Origin: Xanthobacteraceae bacterium
GTDB lineage: Bacteria > Pseudomonadota > Alphaproteobacteria > Rhizobiales > Xanthobacteraceae
Direction of reading: 5' to 3'
Length of the DNA: 6,141 bases
Assembly (NCBI GenBank): GCA_030037185.1
Contig: JASHRR010001364.1
Location: 1-6,141, forward strand
The position numbers and the translations under genes are program-made. The notes beneath the pieces are model-generated. The model was not told the origin of the DNA. It saw nothing but the letters and a program-made list of their open reading frames with translations, and did no database searches. Below, in pieces: positions 1 to 4,509 of the stretch; position 1 is the stretch's first letter, and every line of letters starts with the position of its first letter.

Positions 1-261
1 GAATTCACCCGCGGTGATCTGAAGCGCAAATGGCCGCATCACGTAGCGCTTCTGGCCGAAAACGTGCGGGACCCCGTGGAGAGACAGGTGATCTTTTGCG
101 CTGCCGGTGTCGTATCGGCGGCGCCGCTGAAGTACTTCTTACGCCGTGACGATCTCGAGTTCGTCGTGTTCTGCTTTGGCAAGCCGGAGGATGCGCAGGC
201 GTTCGCGGAACGCTTCGGTGGGGAGCGCCTGACTTCCTCTCCGGGGCGACGGCGATGGTGA
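1..261 (+). CDS. KRKWPHH/DFVVFCF-family small protein, copy A (5'-truncated by window edge)
   Basis: The frame is open from base 1 to a TGA at 259-261, giving 86 visible residues; the start lies left of the window. It reads [20 protein letters not shown], then [21 protein letters not shown], then an acidic/Ala helix ending [11 protein letters not shown]. The same landmarks, at the same spacing, occur in the genes at 2779-3042 and 4152-4439, so this is one of three paralogues. The function is unknown. The visible pattern is a basic N-terminal segment, a helical middle, a beta strand rich in F/V, and a short C-terminal helix; no signal peptide or membrane segment is seen. The middle ([17 protein letters not shown]) differs strongly from the other two copies, although the reading frame and length are kept. 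GTG at 64 could serve as a start but would discard the conserved KRKWPHH motif, so the gene more likely begins upstream. Bases 1-6 are an EcoRI site and may be a clone end. Confidence 0.75.
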   Translation, partial: EFTRGDLKRKWPHHVALLAENVRDPVERQVIFCAAGVVSAAPLKYFLRRDDLEFVVFCFGKPEDAQAFAERFGGERLTSSPGRRRW

Positions 262-323
262 CAGCCTGTCTAACACTGAGCGCTCCGCGCGTGCCGCTGC
301 TCGTCGCCAGCGTGTCGCATCGG

Positions 324-620
324 TCAAGCCGGAAACCTCATGCCACCCTTCCTCGCCTCGTCTATTAGACGCAGTCGCAGCGCGGCTCTCTCGGTTTCAG
401 TGGCTGTCTTCAGGTTCAACCCGGCCACTTCATACATGCGATGAATGGCGTCGGCGTGCTTTTCTTGCAGTGCGCCACCATCATCACTCTGCATACGGCG
501 AAACTGATCATTCGTTATGTTGAGTGCGCGGTGATATGCGTCGTCCACGCTCTCGTCAGGCTCCCATTTTCCGAGATGAAAGGCGCAAAGATACATTTCG
601 ACCGAAGCCCTGGTGCCCAT
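324..620 (-). CDS. hypothetical 98-aa soluble protein
   Basis: I do not recognise this protein. The reading frame starts at ATG 620-618, preceded by GAGAGGA about 7 bases upstream; an in-frame TTG one codon earlier (623) is too close to that ribosome site. The protein begins MGTRASVEMYLCAFHLGKWE and continues with an acidic stretch (PDESVDDAYHRALNIT), then a charged helical region (DQFRRMQSDDGGALQEKHADAIHRMYEV). It ends in a Glu/Arg/Ala-rich helix (ATETERAALRLRLIDEARKG) followed by GMRFPA. It is predicted to be mostly alpha-helical and cytoplasmic, with no signal peptide and no transmembrane segment. A promoter-like sequence lies just upstream. It is convergent with the truncated gene ending at 261, with 62 bases between them. 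The composition and the clean ribosome site support a real gene; the function is unknown. Confidence 0.65.
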   Translation of the reverse strand: MGTRASVEMYLCAFHLGKWEPDESVDDAYHRALNITNDQFRRMQSDDGGALQEKHADAIHRMYEVAGLNLKTATETERAALRLRLIDEARKGGMRFPA

Positions 621-651
621 CAAGATGTCCTCTCGGCCACCCAGCGAACGG

Positions 652-681
652 GCTATATCCGGAAAAGCGGGTATTCCTCAA
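652..681 (-). promoter_or_regulatory. probable sigma-70-type promoter for the gene at 324-620
   Basis: On the minus strand TTGAGG (681-676) is followed after 18 bases by TATAGC (657-652). That is a reasonable housekeeping -35/-10 pair and would place the transcript start near 645, giving a leader of about 25 bases before the ATG at 620 and its GAGAGGA site. Confidence 0.45.
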
Positions 682-690
682 TGCATGCTC

Positions 691-711
691 GCTATAGGTG
701 TTTCTTATAGC
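691..711. promoter_or_regulatory. inverted repeat GCTATA-N9-TATAGC, operator-like
   Basis: GCTATA at 691-696 and TATAGC at 706-711 form a perfect 6-bp inverted repeat with a 9-base spacer. The same GCTATA hexamer recurs at 652-657, where it doubles as the -10 box of the minus-strand promoter. The repeat lies between the divergent genes 324-620 (-) and 784-1143 (+), a sensible place for an operator acting on either. No regulator can be named. Confidence 0.3.
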
Positions 712-752
712 CTATGTCGCCAGCGGCACGCCGGGTACAACTGAGCGTGTTA

Positions 753-784
753 TTGACATTTTGTAATGTGTTAAATTGTGTTAA
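753..784 (+). promoter_or_regulatory. AT-rich TTGACA element with tandem TGTGTTAA repeats
   Basis: A perfect -35-like TTGACA (753-758) is followed by an AT-rich run containing two exact copies of TGTGTTAA (767-774 and 777-784), offset by 10 bp, one helical turn. No convincing -10 hexamer sits at 16-18 bases; the best is TAAATT at 772-777 with a short 13-base spacer. The AT-rich patch stands out from the surrounding GC-rich DNA and lies upstream of the plus-strand winged-helix-like gene, so a promoter or regulator site is plausible. Confidence 0.35.
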
Positions 785-1143
785 TGTTGCTGTGCGCGGC
801 TGTGCTGGTCGCCGCGGATTCTTGGTACCGATTTCCCCATCCCCCAGCACTATCGCTGAGATCGGAGCCGCTTCGAATTCCCGCTCGGTCGTTACGAAAT
901 GCCGGCGCCTCCTCGAAAATATCCCTCGGCGCACAGCAGCGCTTAGCACTTCAATTTCTTGCCGGCAGTCCGTTTGGTGCTACCGAAGCGGCCATGTTCG
1001 TTAACGGCTTTAAACGCCAGACGCTACTACGCCTAATCCGCGCCGGACTTGCAACGACACGGCGCGACATTGAGGCTGGCGGGCAAACTGTCGGCCGCAT
1101 GAGGATCACTGAGGCCGGCCGACGGGCGCTCGAAGGTTATTGA
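784..1143 (+). CDS. winged-helix-like small protein, probably with a frameshifted 5' end
   Basis: The conserved part is the last ~75 residues, reading ISLGAQQRLALQFLAGSPFG, then ATEAAMFVNGF, then LIRAGLATTRRDIEAGGQTV, and ending MRITEAGRRALEGY. This order (helix; 'T-E-A' second helix; 'L-x-R-x-GLA' wing-like turn; 'ITEAGRRAL' end) resembles the short winged-helix-like hypothetical proteins common in Bradyrhizobium, which usually start just before the first helix. The intact frame instead extends 5' through MLMLLCAAVLVAADSWYRF, a hydrophobic stretch with no ribosome site at ATG 784 or GTG 778. A better start may be ATG 899 in the next frame (MPAPPRK), which would join the conserved frame if the A-run 916-919 had one extra A. 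Expression from the current sequence is therefore uncertain. No DNA-binding function is proven. The gene is convergent with 1178-1468. Confidence 0.6.
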   Translation: MLLCAAVLVAADSWYRFPHPPALSLRSEPLRIPARSLRNAGASSKISLGAQQRLALQFLAGSPFGATEAAMFVNGFKRQTLLRLIRAGLATTRRDIEAGGQTVGRMRITEAGRRALEGY

Positions 1144-1170
1144 GTGCAGGCCGTCGCTTGTCGAGACTAC

Positions 1171-1191
1171 CCGGCGGTTAATTACCGCCGG
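1171..1191. terminator. perfect hairpin between convergent genes (bidirectional terminator candidate)
   Basis: CCGGCGGT (1171-1178) and ACCGCCGG (1184-1191) form an 8-bp GC-rich stem with a TAATT loop. It lies between the stop of the plus-strand gene (1143) and includes the TAA stop of the minus-strand gene (1178-1180). The place and symmetry suit a terminator for both genes, but neither side has a T-tract, so it may act only as a mRNA-end stabiliser. Confidence 0.4.
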
Positions 1192-1468
1192 TAAGCACGC
1201 TTGCCAGTGCCGCCGTGGCGACGATGGCGAGGCAGGCATTGTTCATCGTGTTGCGGCGCCCTTGAGCGCCAGGGAAGGGGTGATCCTTCAGGCTTTCCAG
1301 GAACGCGTTGCGGCTGGCTTGGTACTGCCGGCGCTCGGCGCGATTGAGATAGAGCGGCCGACGCGGTTGCCACTCCACCTTCACCTCACCGCTGGCGTCG
1401 AGCCACATTTCGCAACTGAACGTTCCGACTTGGAATCTCATCCTTCGATCTCTAGATGATCCGCTCAT
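1178..1468 (-). CDS. hypothetical 96-aa protein with C-terminal hydrophobic tail
   Basis: The start is ATG 1468-1466, preceded by GGAGGGGAG about 4 bases upstream, a very strong ribosome site. A second ATG at 1441 (MRFQVG) has no usable spacing. Residues 10-35 (MRFQVGTFSCEMWLDASGEV then KVEWQP) look like a beta-rich domain. Residues 36-60 carry RRPLYLNRAERRQYQASRNA, a strongly basic helix. Residues 75-93 (MNNACLAIVATAALASVLT) form a hydrophobic stretch able to span or enter a membrane. The N-terminal part resembles short Bradyrhizobium hypothetical proteins I recall, but I cannot name a family or function. The hydrophobic tail is unusual and has its own Met (codon at 1246), so it could be a fused or independently translated small membrane peptide. 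The gene ends inside the hairpin at 1171-1191. Confidence 0.65.
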   Translation of the reverse strand: MSGSSRDRRMRFQVGTFSCEMWLDASGEVKVEWQPRRPLYLNRAERRQYQASRNAFLESLKDHPFPGAQGRRNTMNNACLAIVATAALASVLTGGN

Positions 1469-1510
1469 GTTCTCCCCTCCGTTTTCCCACCCACGTCGAT
1501 TTCTGCTGAT

Positions 1511-1552
1511 TACAGCTTAAAGTCGTCAATTCACAATATGTGTGTTTGTGAA
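1511..1552 (-). promoter_or_regulatory. promoter/operator region for the gene at 1178-1468
   Basis: On the minus strand TTGTGA is followed after 16 bases by TGTAAT, a fair -35/-10 pair for the gene starting at 1468. The -35 side is embedded in a perfect inverted repeat, TTCACAA (1530-1536) and TTGTGAA (1546-1552), with a 9-base spacer that itself contains alternating TGTG. An operator overlapping the -35 box suggests repression, but this is inference from position only. Confidence 0.35.
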
Positions 1553-1568
1553 ACGGACGCACAGCGAC

Positions 1569-1584
1569 GGCCGTTTCGGCCTTT
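1569..1584 (+). other. short hairpin followed by TTT
   Basis: GGCCG (1569-1573), loop TTT, CGGCC (1577-1581), followed by TTT. It has the form of a very small intrinsic terminator on the plus strand, but no plus-strand gene precedes it and the T-tract is only three bases long. Confidence 0.2.
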
Positions 1585-1672
1585 GTCCGAGGGATTTGTC
1601 TTTTGCGGGCGAACGATCAGCTCCGCGGCCAACTGATCTTGCAGCCCCTCACCGGGGGCCTTGGGGTCGCTG

Positions 1673-1831
1673 TCAGAGTTTGGATTGCCGGCCGGCCAAG
1701 GGCGAAAACACGCGTAGGTAAACGCACCGGCTAGCCGCCCCCGGCCAGCTGTTCAATAACCAAGCGCCAAACATACCGCCAACAATCATGCTGGCGAGAA
1801 GTCCAAAAATCCAACTCGCTATCTCTCTCAT
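1673..1831 (-). CDS. small one-pass membrane protein, 52 aa
   Basis: This short minus-strand frame begins at ATG 1831-1829 and ends at TGA 1675-1673. It begins MREIASWIFGLLASMIVGGM and continues FGAWLLNSWPGAASRCVYLR to the end RQSKL. Residues 6-26 form a convincing hydrophobic segment of about 21 residues with Trp at both borders and small-residue (G/A/S) packing positions, followed by a basic tail. This is the layout of a single-pass inner-membrane protein. GGCGAG lies just upstream as a weak ribosome site. Its ATG overlaps the TGA of the 38-aa frame at 1828-1944 (ATGA), suggesting coupling. I cannot assign a function. An in-frame run with this hydrophobicity pattern could still arise by chance, so confidence is moderate. 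Confidence 0.45.
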   Translation of the reverse strand: MREIASWIFGLLASMIVGGMFGAWLLNSWPGAASRCVYLRVFSPLAGRQSKL

Positions 1832-1944
1832 CGCTCGCCGCCGATTAATCCGGCATCGTTACGCCCCCGTCGCAAGGCCCAGCTTGGCCATCCCGAATAA
1901 GCCAAGCCAAGTAGCACCATCGAGGATGCGACCCCGGCCCGCAT
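1828..1944 (-). CDS. very small signal-peptide-like protein, 38 aa (possibly frameshifted at its 3' end)
   Basis: ATG 1944-1942 opens a 38-codon minus-strand frame: MRAGVASSMVLLGLAYSGWP, then SWALRRGRNDAGLIGGER. The first 23 residues have a signal-peptide layout: a basic residue at position 2, a hydrophobic core MVLLGLAYSG, and a signal-peptidase-like S-W-A at 21-23. After that the frame becomes Arg/Gly-rich and less convincing. One base away, another frame reads CDGGVTMPD and stops, which looks like the natural end of a short exported protein, so a 1-base indel after the codons for WPSWA is possible. The TGA (1830-1828) overlaps the ATG of the 52-aa membrane protein. No strong ribosome site is seen. 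The function is unknown. Confidence 0.35.
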   Translation of the reverse strand: MRAGVASSMVLLGLAYSGWPSWALRRGRNDAGLIGGER

Positions 1945-1961
1945 TGCGCCAAGTCAATTGA

Positions 1962-2135
1962 GCGCCACAAGACCGTCAAGCCGTCTGGCCGGACGAAGCC
2001 ATCGAAAAGACCGCGGCGAAATTCAAGGTGCCGGCCGGGAAGCCGATGGCGGTAACGGCGATGTCCCCCAGTAGCCTGTCGCCCGTGGCTCTGTTGTTGC
2101 CGTTAACCAGTGGTCCCATCTATGCTGCAGCATGA
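1962..2135 (+). pseudogene. decayed remnant of an AWSIYK-type small gene (3' half)
   Basis: An open frame without a credible start carries, at 1986-2054, WPDEAIEKTAAKFKVPAGKP followed by MAV. This matches the second half of the intact gene at 3707-3892 (ARAAIEAAAKEFNTDARRLLAV): the same AIE-x-x-A-A-K-x-F helix, the same spacing to x-MAV/LLAV. The expected first half (W-x-IY-K, WLG-x-VEA) is absent in this frame. A neighbouring frame upstream contains SIERHKTVKPSG, which may be its shifted remains. Beyond MAV the frame runs through low-complexity Ser/Pro/Leu residues to a TGA at 2133-2135, so the original stop has been lost. That TGA overlaps the ATG of the ligase-like gene. This is best read as a truncated, non-functional paralogue. 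Confidence 0.5.
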
Positions 2136-2782
2136 ACTTCAAGCGTCTTCCGGCCGGTTTCATCATCCCAGCCCAGCCGATCCTAGCGTCAAAGCCGCCA
2201 TCCGGCGCCGACTGGGTTCACGAAATCAAGCACGACGGTTACCGAATTATCGTCCGGCGGGACGGTCTAACTCTGCGGCTCTACAGCCGCAACGCTTATG
2301 ACTGGACCGCGCGACTGGCGGCGATTGCGGCTGCTGCGGAACGTATCAAGGCCAAGAGCTTCACGATTGACGGCGAGGCGGTGGTGCTCGGGCCTGACGG
2401 CCTGTCACGGTTCGAGGACTTGTCCCGTCGTGACGCCGCTCGAACGGCGATCCTCTACGCCTTCGACTTGATCGAGCATAATGGCGAGGATCTCCGCAAT
2501 CTCCCCTTCCTTGACCGGAAGGCTGCGCTGGCGCGACTGCTGCGCCAAACCGAAGCGGGCATTCTGCTCAACGAACACATTGTCGAGGATGGCCTGACCG
2601 TATTTGCGCATGCTTGTCGGCTTGGTGCGGAGGGCATCGTATCGAAGAAGGTGGATGGTGCCTACCAGTCGGGCCCGTGCCGCGTCTGGATCAACGTCGG
2701 CAATCCCGCCAGCATCGCGGTGCAGCGGGAGCGGAGCGAGATTTGGAATCGACGAGCCTCAGGCAGTGTGCGCCGACGATGA
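2132..2782 (+). CDS. ATP-dependent DNA ligase-like adenylation domain protein, motif V defective
   Basis: This 216-residue protein matches the nucleotidyltransferase (adenylation) domain of LigD/ATP-dependent DNA ligases. These enzymes attach AMP to a lysine and pass it to nicked DNA. Visible motifs: motif I EIKHDGYR with the AMP-accepting Lys33; SRN at 52-54; motif III IDGEAVV with Glu82; motif IIIa LYAFDL at 109-113; motif IV EGIVSKK with Glu167 and Lys172. Motif V, normally W-[IL]-K-x-[KR], is WINVG (186-190), so both basic residues are lost, each explicable by one base change. There is no OB-fold domain, so it is an adenylation-only protein as known in Bradyrhizobium. Relatives I recall end at EIWNR; here that stop appears to have become CGA, adding RASGSVRRR. 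It overlaps the next gene by ATGA. No clear ribosome site precedes ATG 2132. It is probably inactive or weakly active. Confidence 0.85.
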   Translation: MNFKRLPAGFIIPAQPILASKPPSGADWVHEIKHDGYRIIVRRDGLTLRLYSRNAYDWTARLAAIAAAAERIKAKSFTIDGEAVVLGPDGLSRFEDLSRRDAARTAILYAFDLIEHNGEDLRNLPFLDRKAALARLLRQTEAGILLNEHIVEDGLTVFAHACRLGAEGIVSKKVDGAYQSGPCRVWINVGNPASIAVQRERSEIWNRRASGSVRRR

Positions 2783-3042
2783 CCGGCCGGAAGGGCGAAA
2801 TCACCCGCGGTGATCTGAAGCGCAAATGGCCGCATCACGTAGCGCTGTCTGCGGACAAGGTGCGGGGGCTCAAGAACGGCGCAGTTGCACGGGCCTTTGC
2901 GGCCAGCTTGTCCGCGGCGCCGCTGACATACTCCTCGCGCCGCGATGATAGCGACTTTGTGGTGTTCTGCTTCTCCAATCCGGAAGGCGCCGAGGCCTTT
3001 GCCGAGCGGTTCGGTGGGGAGCTATTCCGAGCTGATCGCTAG
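2779..3042 (+). CDS. KRKWPHH/DFVVFCF-family small protein, copy B (complete, 87 aa)
   Basis: This complete copy begins [20 protein letters not shown], followed by [20 protein letters not shown]. It continues [20 protein letters not shown] and ends [19 protein letters not shown]. The start is ATG 2779, inside the ATGA that also holds the stop of the ligase-like gene, so translation is probably coupled to it. A longer in-frame extension from 2614 is only a shadow of the ligase. Bases 2797-2846 are 49/50 identical to bases 1-50, after which the two copies diverge sharply. The function is unknown. A basic N-terminal helix (KRKW) could bind nucleic acid, and its place behind a ligase makes a DNA-related role possible, but that is inference. 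No signal peptide or membrane segment is present. Confidence 0.8.
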   Translation: MTGRKGEITRGDLKRKWPHHVALSADKVRGLKNGAVARAFAASLSAAPLTYSSRRDDSDFVVFCFSNPEGAEAFAERFGGELFRADR

Positions 3043-3103
3043 GGCAGGCCCGCGTCGGGGCCCCGCTGGTGCGTCAGTCGGAGCACGGACTATCATCCGC
3101 CCC

Positions 3104-3259
3104 ATGCCCAAGCAACCCAACGGCACGCCGGTAAGAAAACCGCTAGCGCCATCAGTCAAGCGCGGGTTAGGTCGGACGCCTCTGGCACATAGCGAAACCA
3201 ACGAAATGGAACCCCGTCGGCGTCGCAAGTCCGTTCCGGTGCTTCGTGGTCGGGCGTAG
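3104..3259 (+). CDS. possible 51-aa basic protein (weak)
   Basis: ATG 3104 opens a short frame beginning MPKQPNGTPVRKPLAPSVKR and ending RRRRKSVPVLRGRA. It is Arg/Lys/Pro-rich with no hydrophobic segment. The first codons (ATGCCCAAGC) match those of the gene at 3707, which may reflect a shared leader. There is no convincing ribosome site, and third-position base use is mixed. It starts 62 bases after the stop of copy B and ends 30 bases before the converging lipoprotein gene. It could be a real small basic protein or a chance frame; I would not rely on it. Confidence 0.3.
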   Translation: MPKQPNGTPVRKPLAPSVKRGLGRTPLAHSETNEMEPRRRRKSVPVLRGRA

Positions 3260-3288
3260 AATGTGCCGGGCGCGTTTGTATCGGTGGC

Positions 3289-3507
3289 TCAATCTGGTTG
3301 CGCGGCCGGCGCGCCCCCCCGTGGCGTAGCTTTGCGAGCCAGTTCGAAGCGGCATTTGGCATGTTCTGGAGTGCCTGGCTTGAAGCCCAATTGCTCGCAC
3401 TTTTGGCCATAAACCATCCATGGCTTTTTGGAATAGTCGGAGCCGGAGCAGCTCGTGAGCAGGGGTGCTGAGACAGCCGCGACCGCGATAAAGCCCATCA
3501 GCCGCAT
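3289..3507 (-). CDS. small secreted lipoprotein, 72 aa
   Basis: The protein starts at ATG 3507-3505 with GGGAGG about 4 bases upstream. It begins MRLMGFIAVAAVSAPLLTSC: a basic residue, a hydrophobic core (FIAVAAVSAPLL) and a lipobox L17-T-S-C20. Cys20 would be lipidated and the rest anchored in the periplasm or outer membrane. The mature part is SGSDYSKKPWMVYGQKCEQL, then GFKPGTPEHAKCRFELARKA, ending in a low-complexity Gly/Ala/Pro tail. The pair Cys37-x4-GF-x2-GT-x5-Cys52 is a pattern I know from small alphaproteobacterial lipoproteins of unknown function; the two cysteines could form a disulfide. A longer frame on the same strand in another register is only its shadow. Real gene, unknown role. 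Confidence 0.75.
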   Translation of the reverse strand: MRLMGFIAVAAVSAPLLTSCSGSDYSKKPWMVYGQKCEQLGFKPGTPEHAKCRFELARKATPRGGAPAAQPD

Positions 3508-3706
3508 GGGAACCTCCCACCTGGTCTCGCATCGACAACCGCCGTGATCTGATCAGGGTTCCCCACCAAGGCACGAAACTGTGCCGGTCGTCTTGCCATG
3601 CTGCGGGTTTGCCGCGGATATTGAGTGAGCGCTTTACGTTCGGTGCATGTAGCTCGCAACGCCTGACCGGTGGCACAGTTCTGACCGGCTCACCGATACT
3701 GGCACC

Positions 3707-3892
3707 ATGCCCAAGCGCCCTTCTCCCTGCGAGCTCGAGCCGATGCCGGCGTGGAGCATCTACAAGCTTGCTACAAAGCTCGAATGGCTCGGCATTATTG
3801 AGGCGCCCAATGCTAGGGCCGCGATCGAAGCCGCGGCCAAGGAGTTCAATACGGATGCGCGGAGGCTGCTTGCTGTGTGGCGGGGGTCGTAG
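3707..3892 (+). CDS. AWSIYK-type small protein, 61 aa
   Basis: The protein begins MPKRPSPCELEPMPAWSIYK and continues LATKLEWLGIIEAPNARAAI, then EAAAKEFNTDARRLLAVWRG. It belongs to a family of short Bradyrhizobium-type proteins I recall with the order W-x-IYK (strand), WLG-x-[VI]-EA (strand), AAIE-x-AAxEF (helix) and RL-x-AV (strand). These look like a compact beta-beta-alpha-beta fold of unknown function. The start is taken at ATG 3707; ATG 3743 (MPAWS) is an alternative, and neither has a strong ribosome site. It is cytoplasmic, without signal or membrane segments. It lies downstream of two CTGACCGG repeats (3663-3670, 3681-3688). A decayed relative sits at 1962-2135. Confidence 0.7.
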   Translation: MPKRPSPCELEPMPAWSIYKLATKLEWLGIIEAPNARAAIEAAAKEFNTDARRLLAVWRGS

Positions 3893-3911
3893 GAAGGGCT
3901 AAACTGACCGG

Positions 3912-4116
3912 GTGTTCCTCTTCTGGTTGACCTACCGCCATCCTGATAGCCGCGCCGCCGCGTCGTCGTGCTGAATTCGTGTCAGGGCACAGGCTTGACC
4001 AGGACAGCACGCGGCAGATCCCTGAGAACATGATGGGCCGCCTCCTGGATGACGGCCATCTCCGGAAGCTGCAGCGGATGCTTCTCAAGAAGAAGCCACC
4101 GGGGCCATCGGTGTGA
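3912..4116 (+). pseudogene. frameshifted small gene: VFLFWLTYRHPD... / ...GRLLDDGHLRKLQRMLLKKK
   Basis: Two adjacent frames look like halves of one protein. The first, from GTG 3912, reads VFLFWLTYRHPDSRAAASSC and stops at TGA 3972-3974. The second is open from 3931 and, from GTG 3979, reads VSGHRLDQDSTRQIPENMMG, then RLLDDGHLRKLQRMLLKKKP, ending PGPSV at TGA 4114-4116. The second half has strong coding character: an amphipathic Leu/Lys/Arg helix and a natural end. The junction is a CGCCGCCGCG-TCGTCGT run, prone to slippage; removing one base joins the halves. It is either a broken gene, a sequencing error, or a 45-aa protein starting at GTG 3979. AGGAAGGG at 3891-3898 could be the ribosome site of the first half, although the spacing is long. 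The function is unknown; the C-terminal basic helix suggests a cytoplasmic protein. It precedes copy C by 35 bases. Confidence 0.5.
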
Positions 4117-4151
4117 CGGCGGACGGCCGCAAAGCGTCGGGTGGGTAAACC

Positions 4152-4439
4152 ATGACTCGCGAAATCACCAAGACCGACCTGCGGCGTAGATGGCCGCACT
4201 GCGTCCTGTTACCGGCCGACAAGCTGCGGGGGCTCATGAACAGCGAGATCGTGCGCGCCGCTGCAGCGGCTTTATTGGCAGCGCCGCTGACGTATTCCGT
4301 GCGTCGTGACCATCTCGACTTTGTCGTGTTCTGCTTTGCCAAGCGGGAAAACGCCGACGCTTTTTCTGAGCGTTTCGCTGGGAAGCGCATGACGCGCTCT
4401 CTGGGACCGCAGCGGCGAGGACCTCGTAGGCTCACATAG
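4152..4439 (+). CDS. KRKWPHH/DFVVFCF-family small protein, copy C (complete, 95 aa)
   Basis: The third paralogue begins MTREITKTDLRRRWPHCVLL, followed by PADKLRGLMNSEIVRAAAAA. It continues LLAAPLTYSVRRDHLDFVVF and CFAKRENADAFSERFAGKRM, and has a basic tail ending GPRRLT. It keeps all family landmarks but is clearly divergent from copies A and B at DNA level (KRKWPHH is RRRWPHC here), so it is an old paralogue rather than a recent duplicate. The start is ATG 4152, with a weak G-rich ribosome site (GGGTGGG) upstream. It follows the frameshifted small gene by 35 bases and precedes the cysteine-rich gene at 4510. The C-terminal Arg-rich tail is longer than in copy B. The function is unknown; no signal or membrane segment is seen. 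Confidence 0.75.
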   Translation: MTREITKTDLRRRWPHCVLLPADKLRGLMNSEIVRAAAAALLAAPLTYSVRRDHLDFVVFCFAKRENADAFSERFAGKRMTRSLGPQRRGPRRLT

Positions 4440-4509
4440 TCCGATTGTGCGGCGAAATGTGAAGCGGTACAATTACATAAATCGCCTGTCGGTGTGGGAG
4501 CGCGACGAT

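Noticed and set aside
2132..2135. Translational coupling between the AWSIYK-type remnant and the ligase by ATGA
   Set aside because: The upstream frame is a decayed fragment with a lost stop, so the overlap is probably accidental.
3053..3066. GGGGCCCC palindrome after copy B as a terminator
   Set aside because: It has no loop and no T-tract; such runs are common in GC-rich DNA.
3167..3676. 169-codon minus-strand frame
   Set aside because: It lies in another register over the lipoprotein gene, which has a lipobox and ribosome site; the longer frame is Arg/His/Cys-rich with no domain, typical of GC-rich shadow frames.
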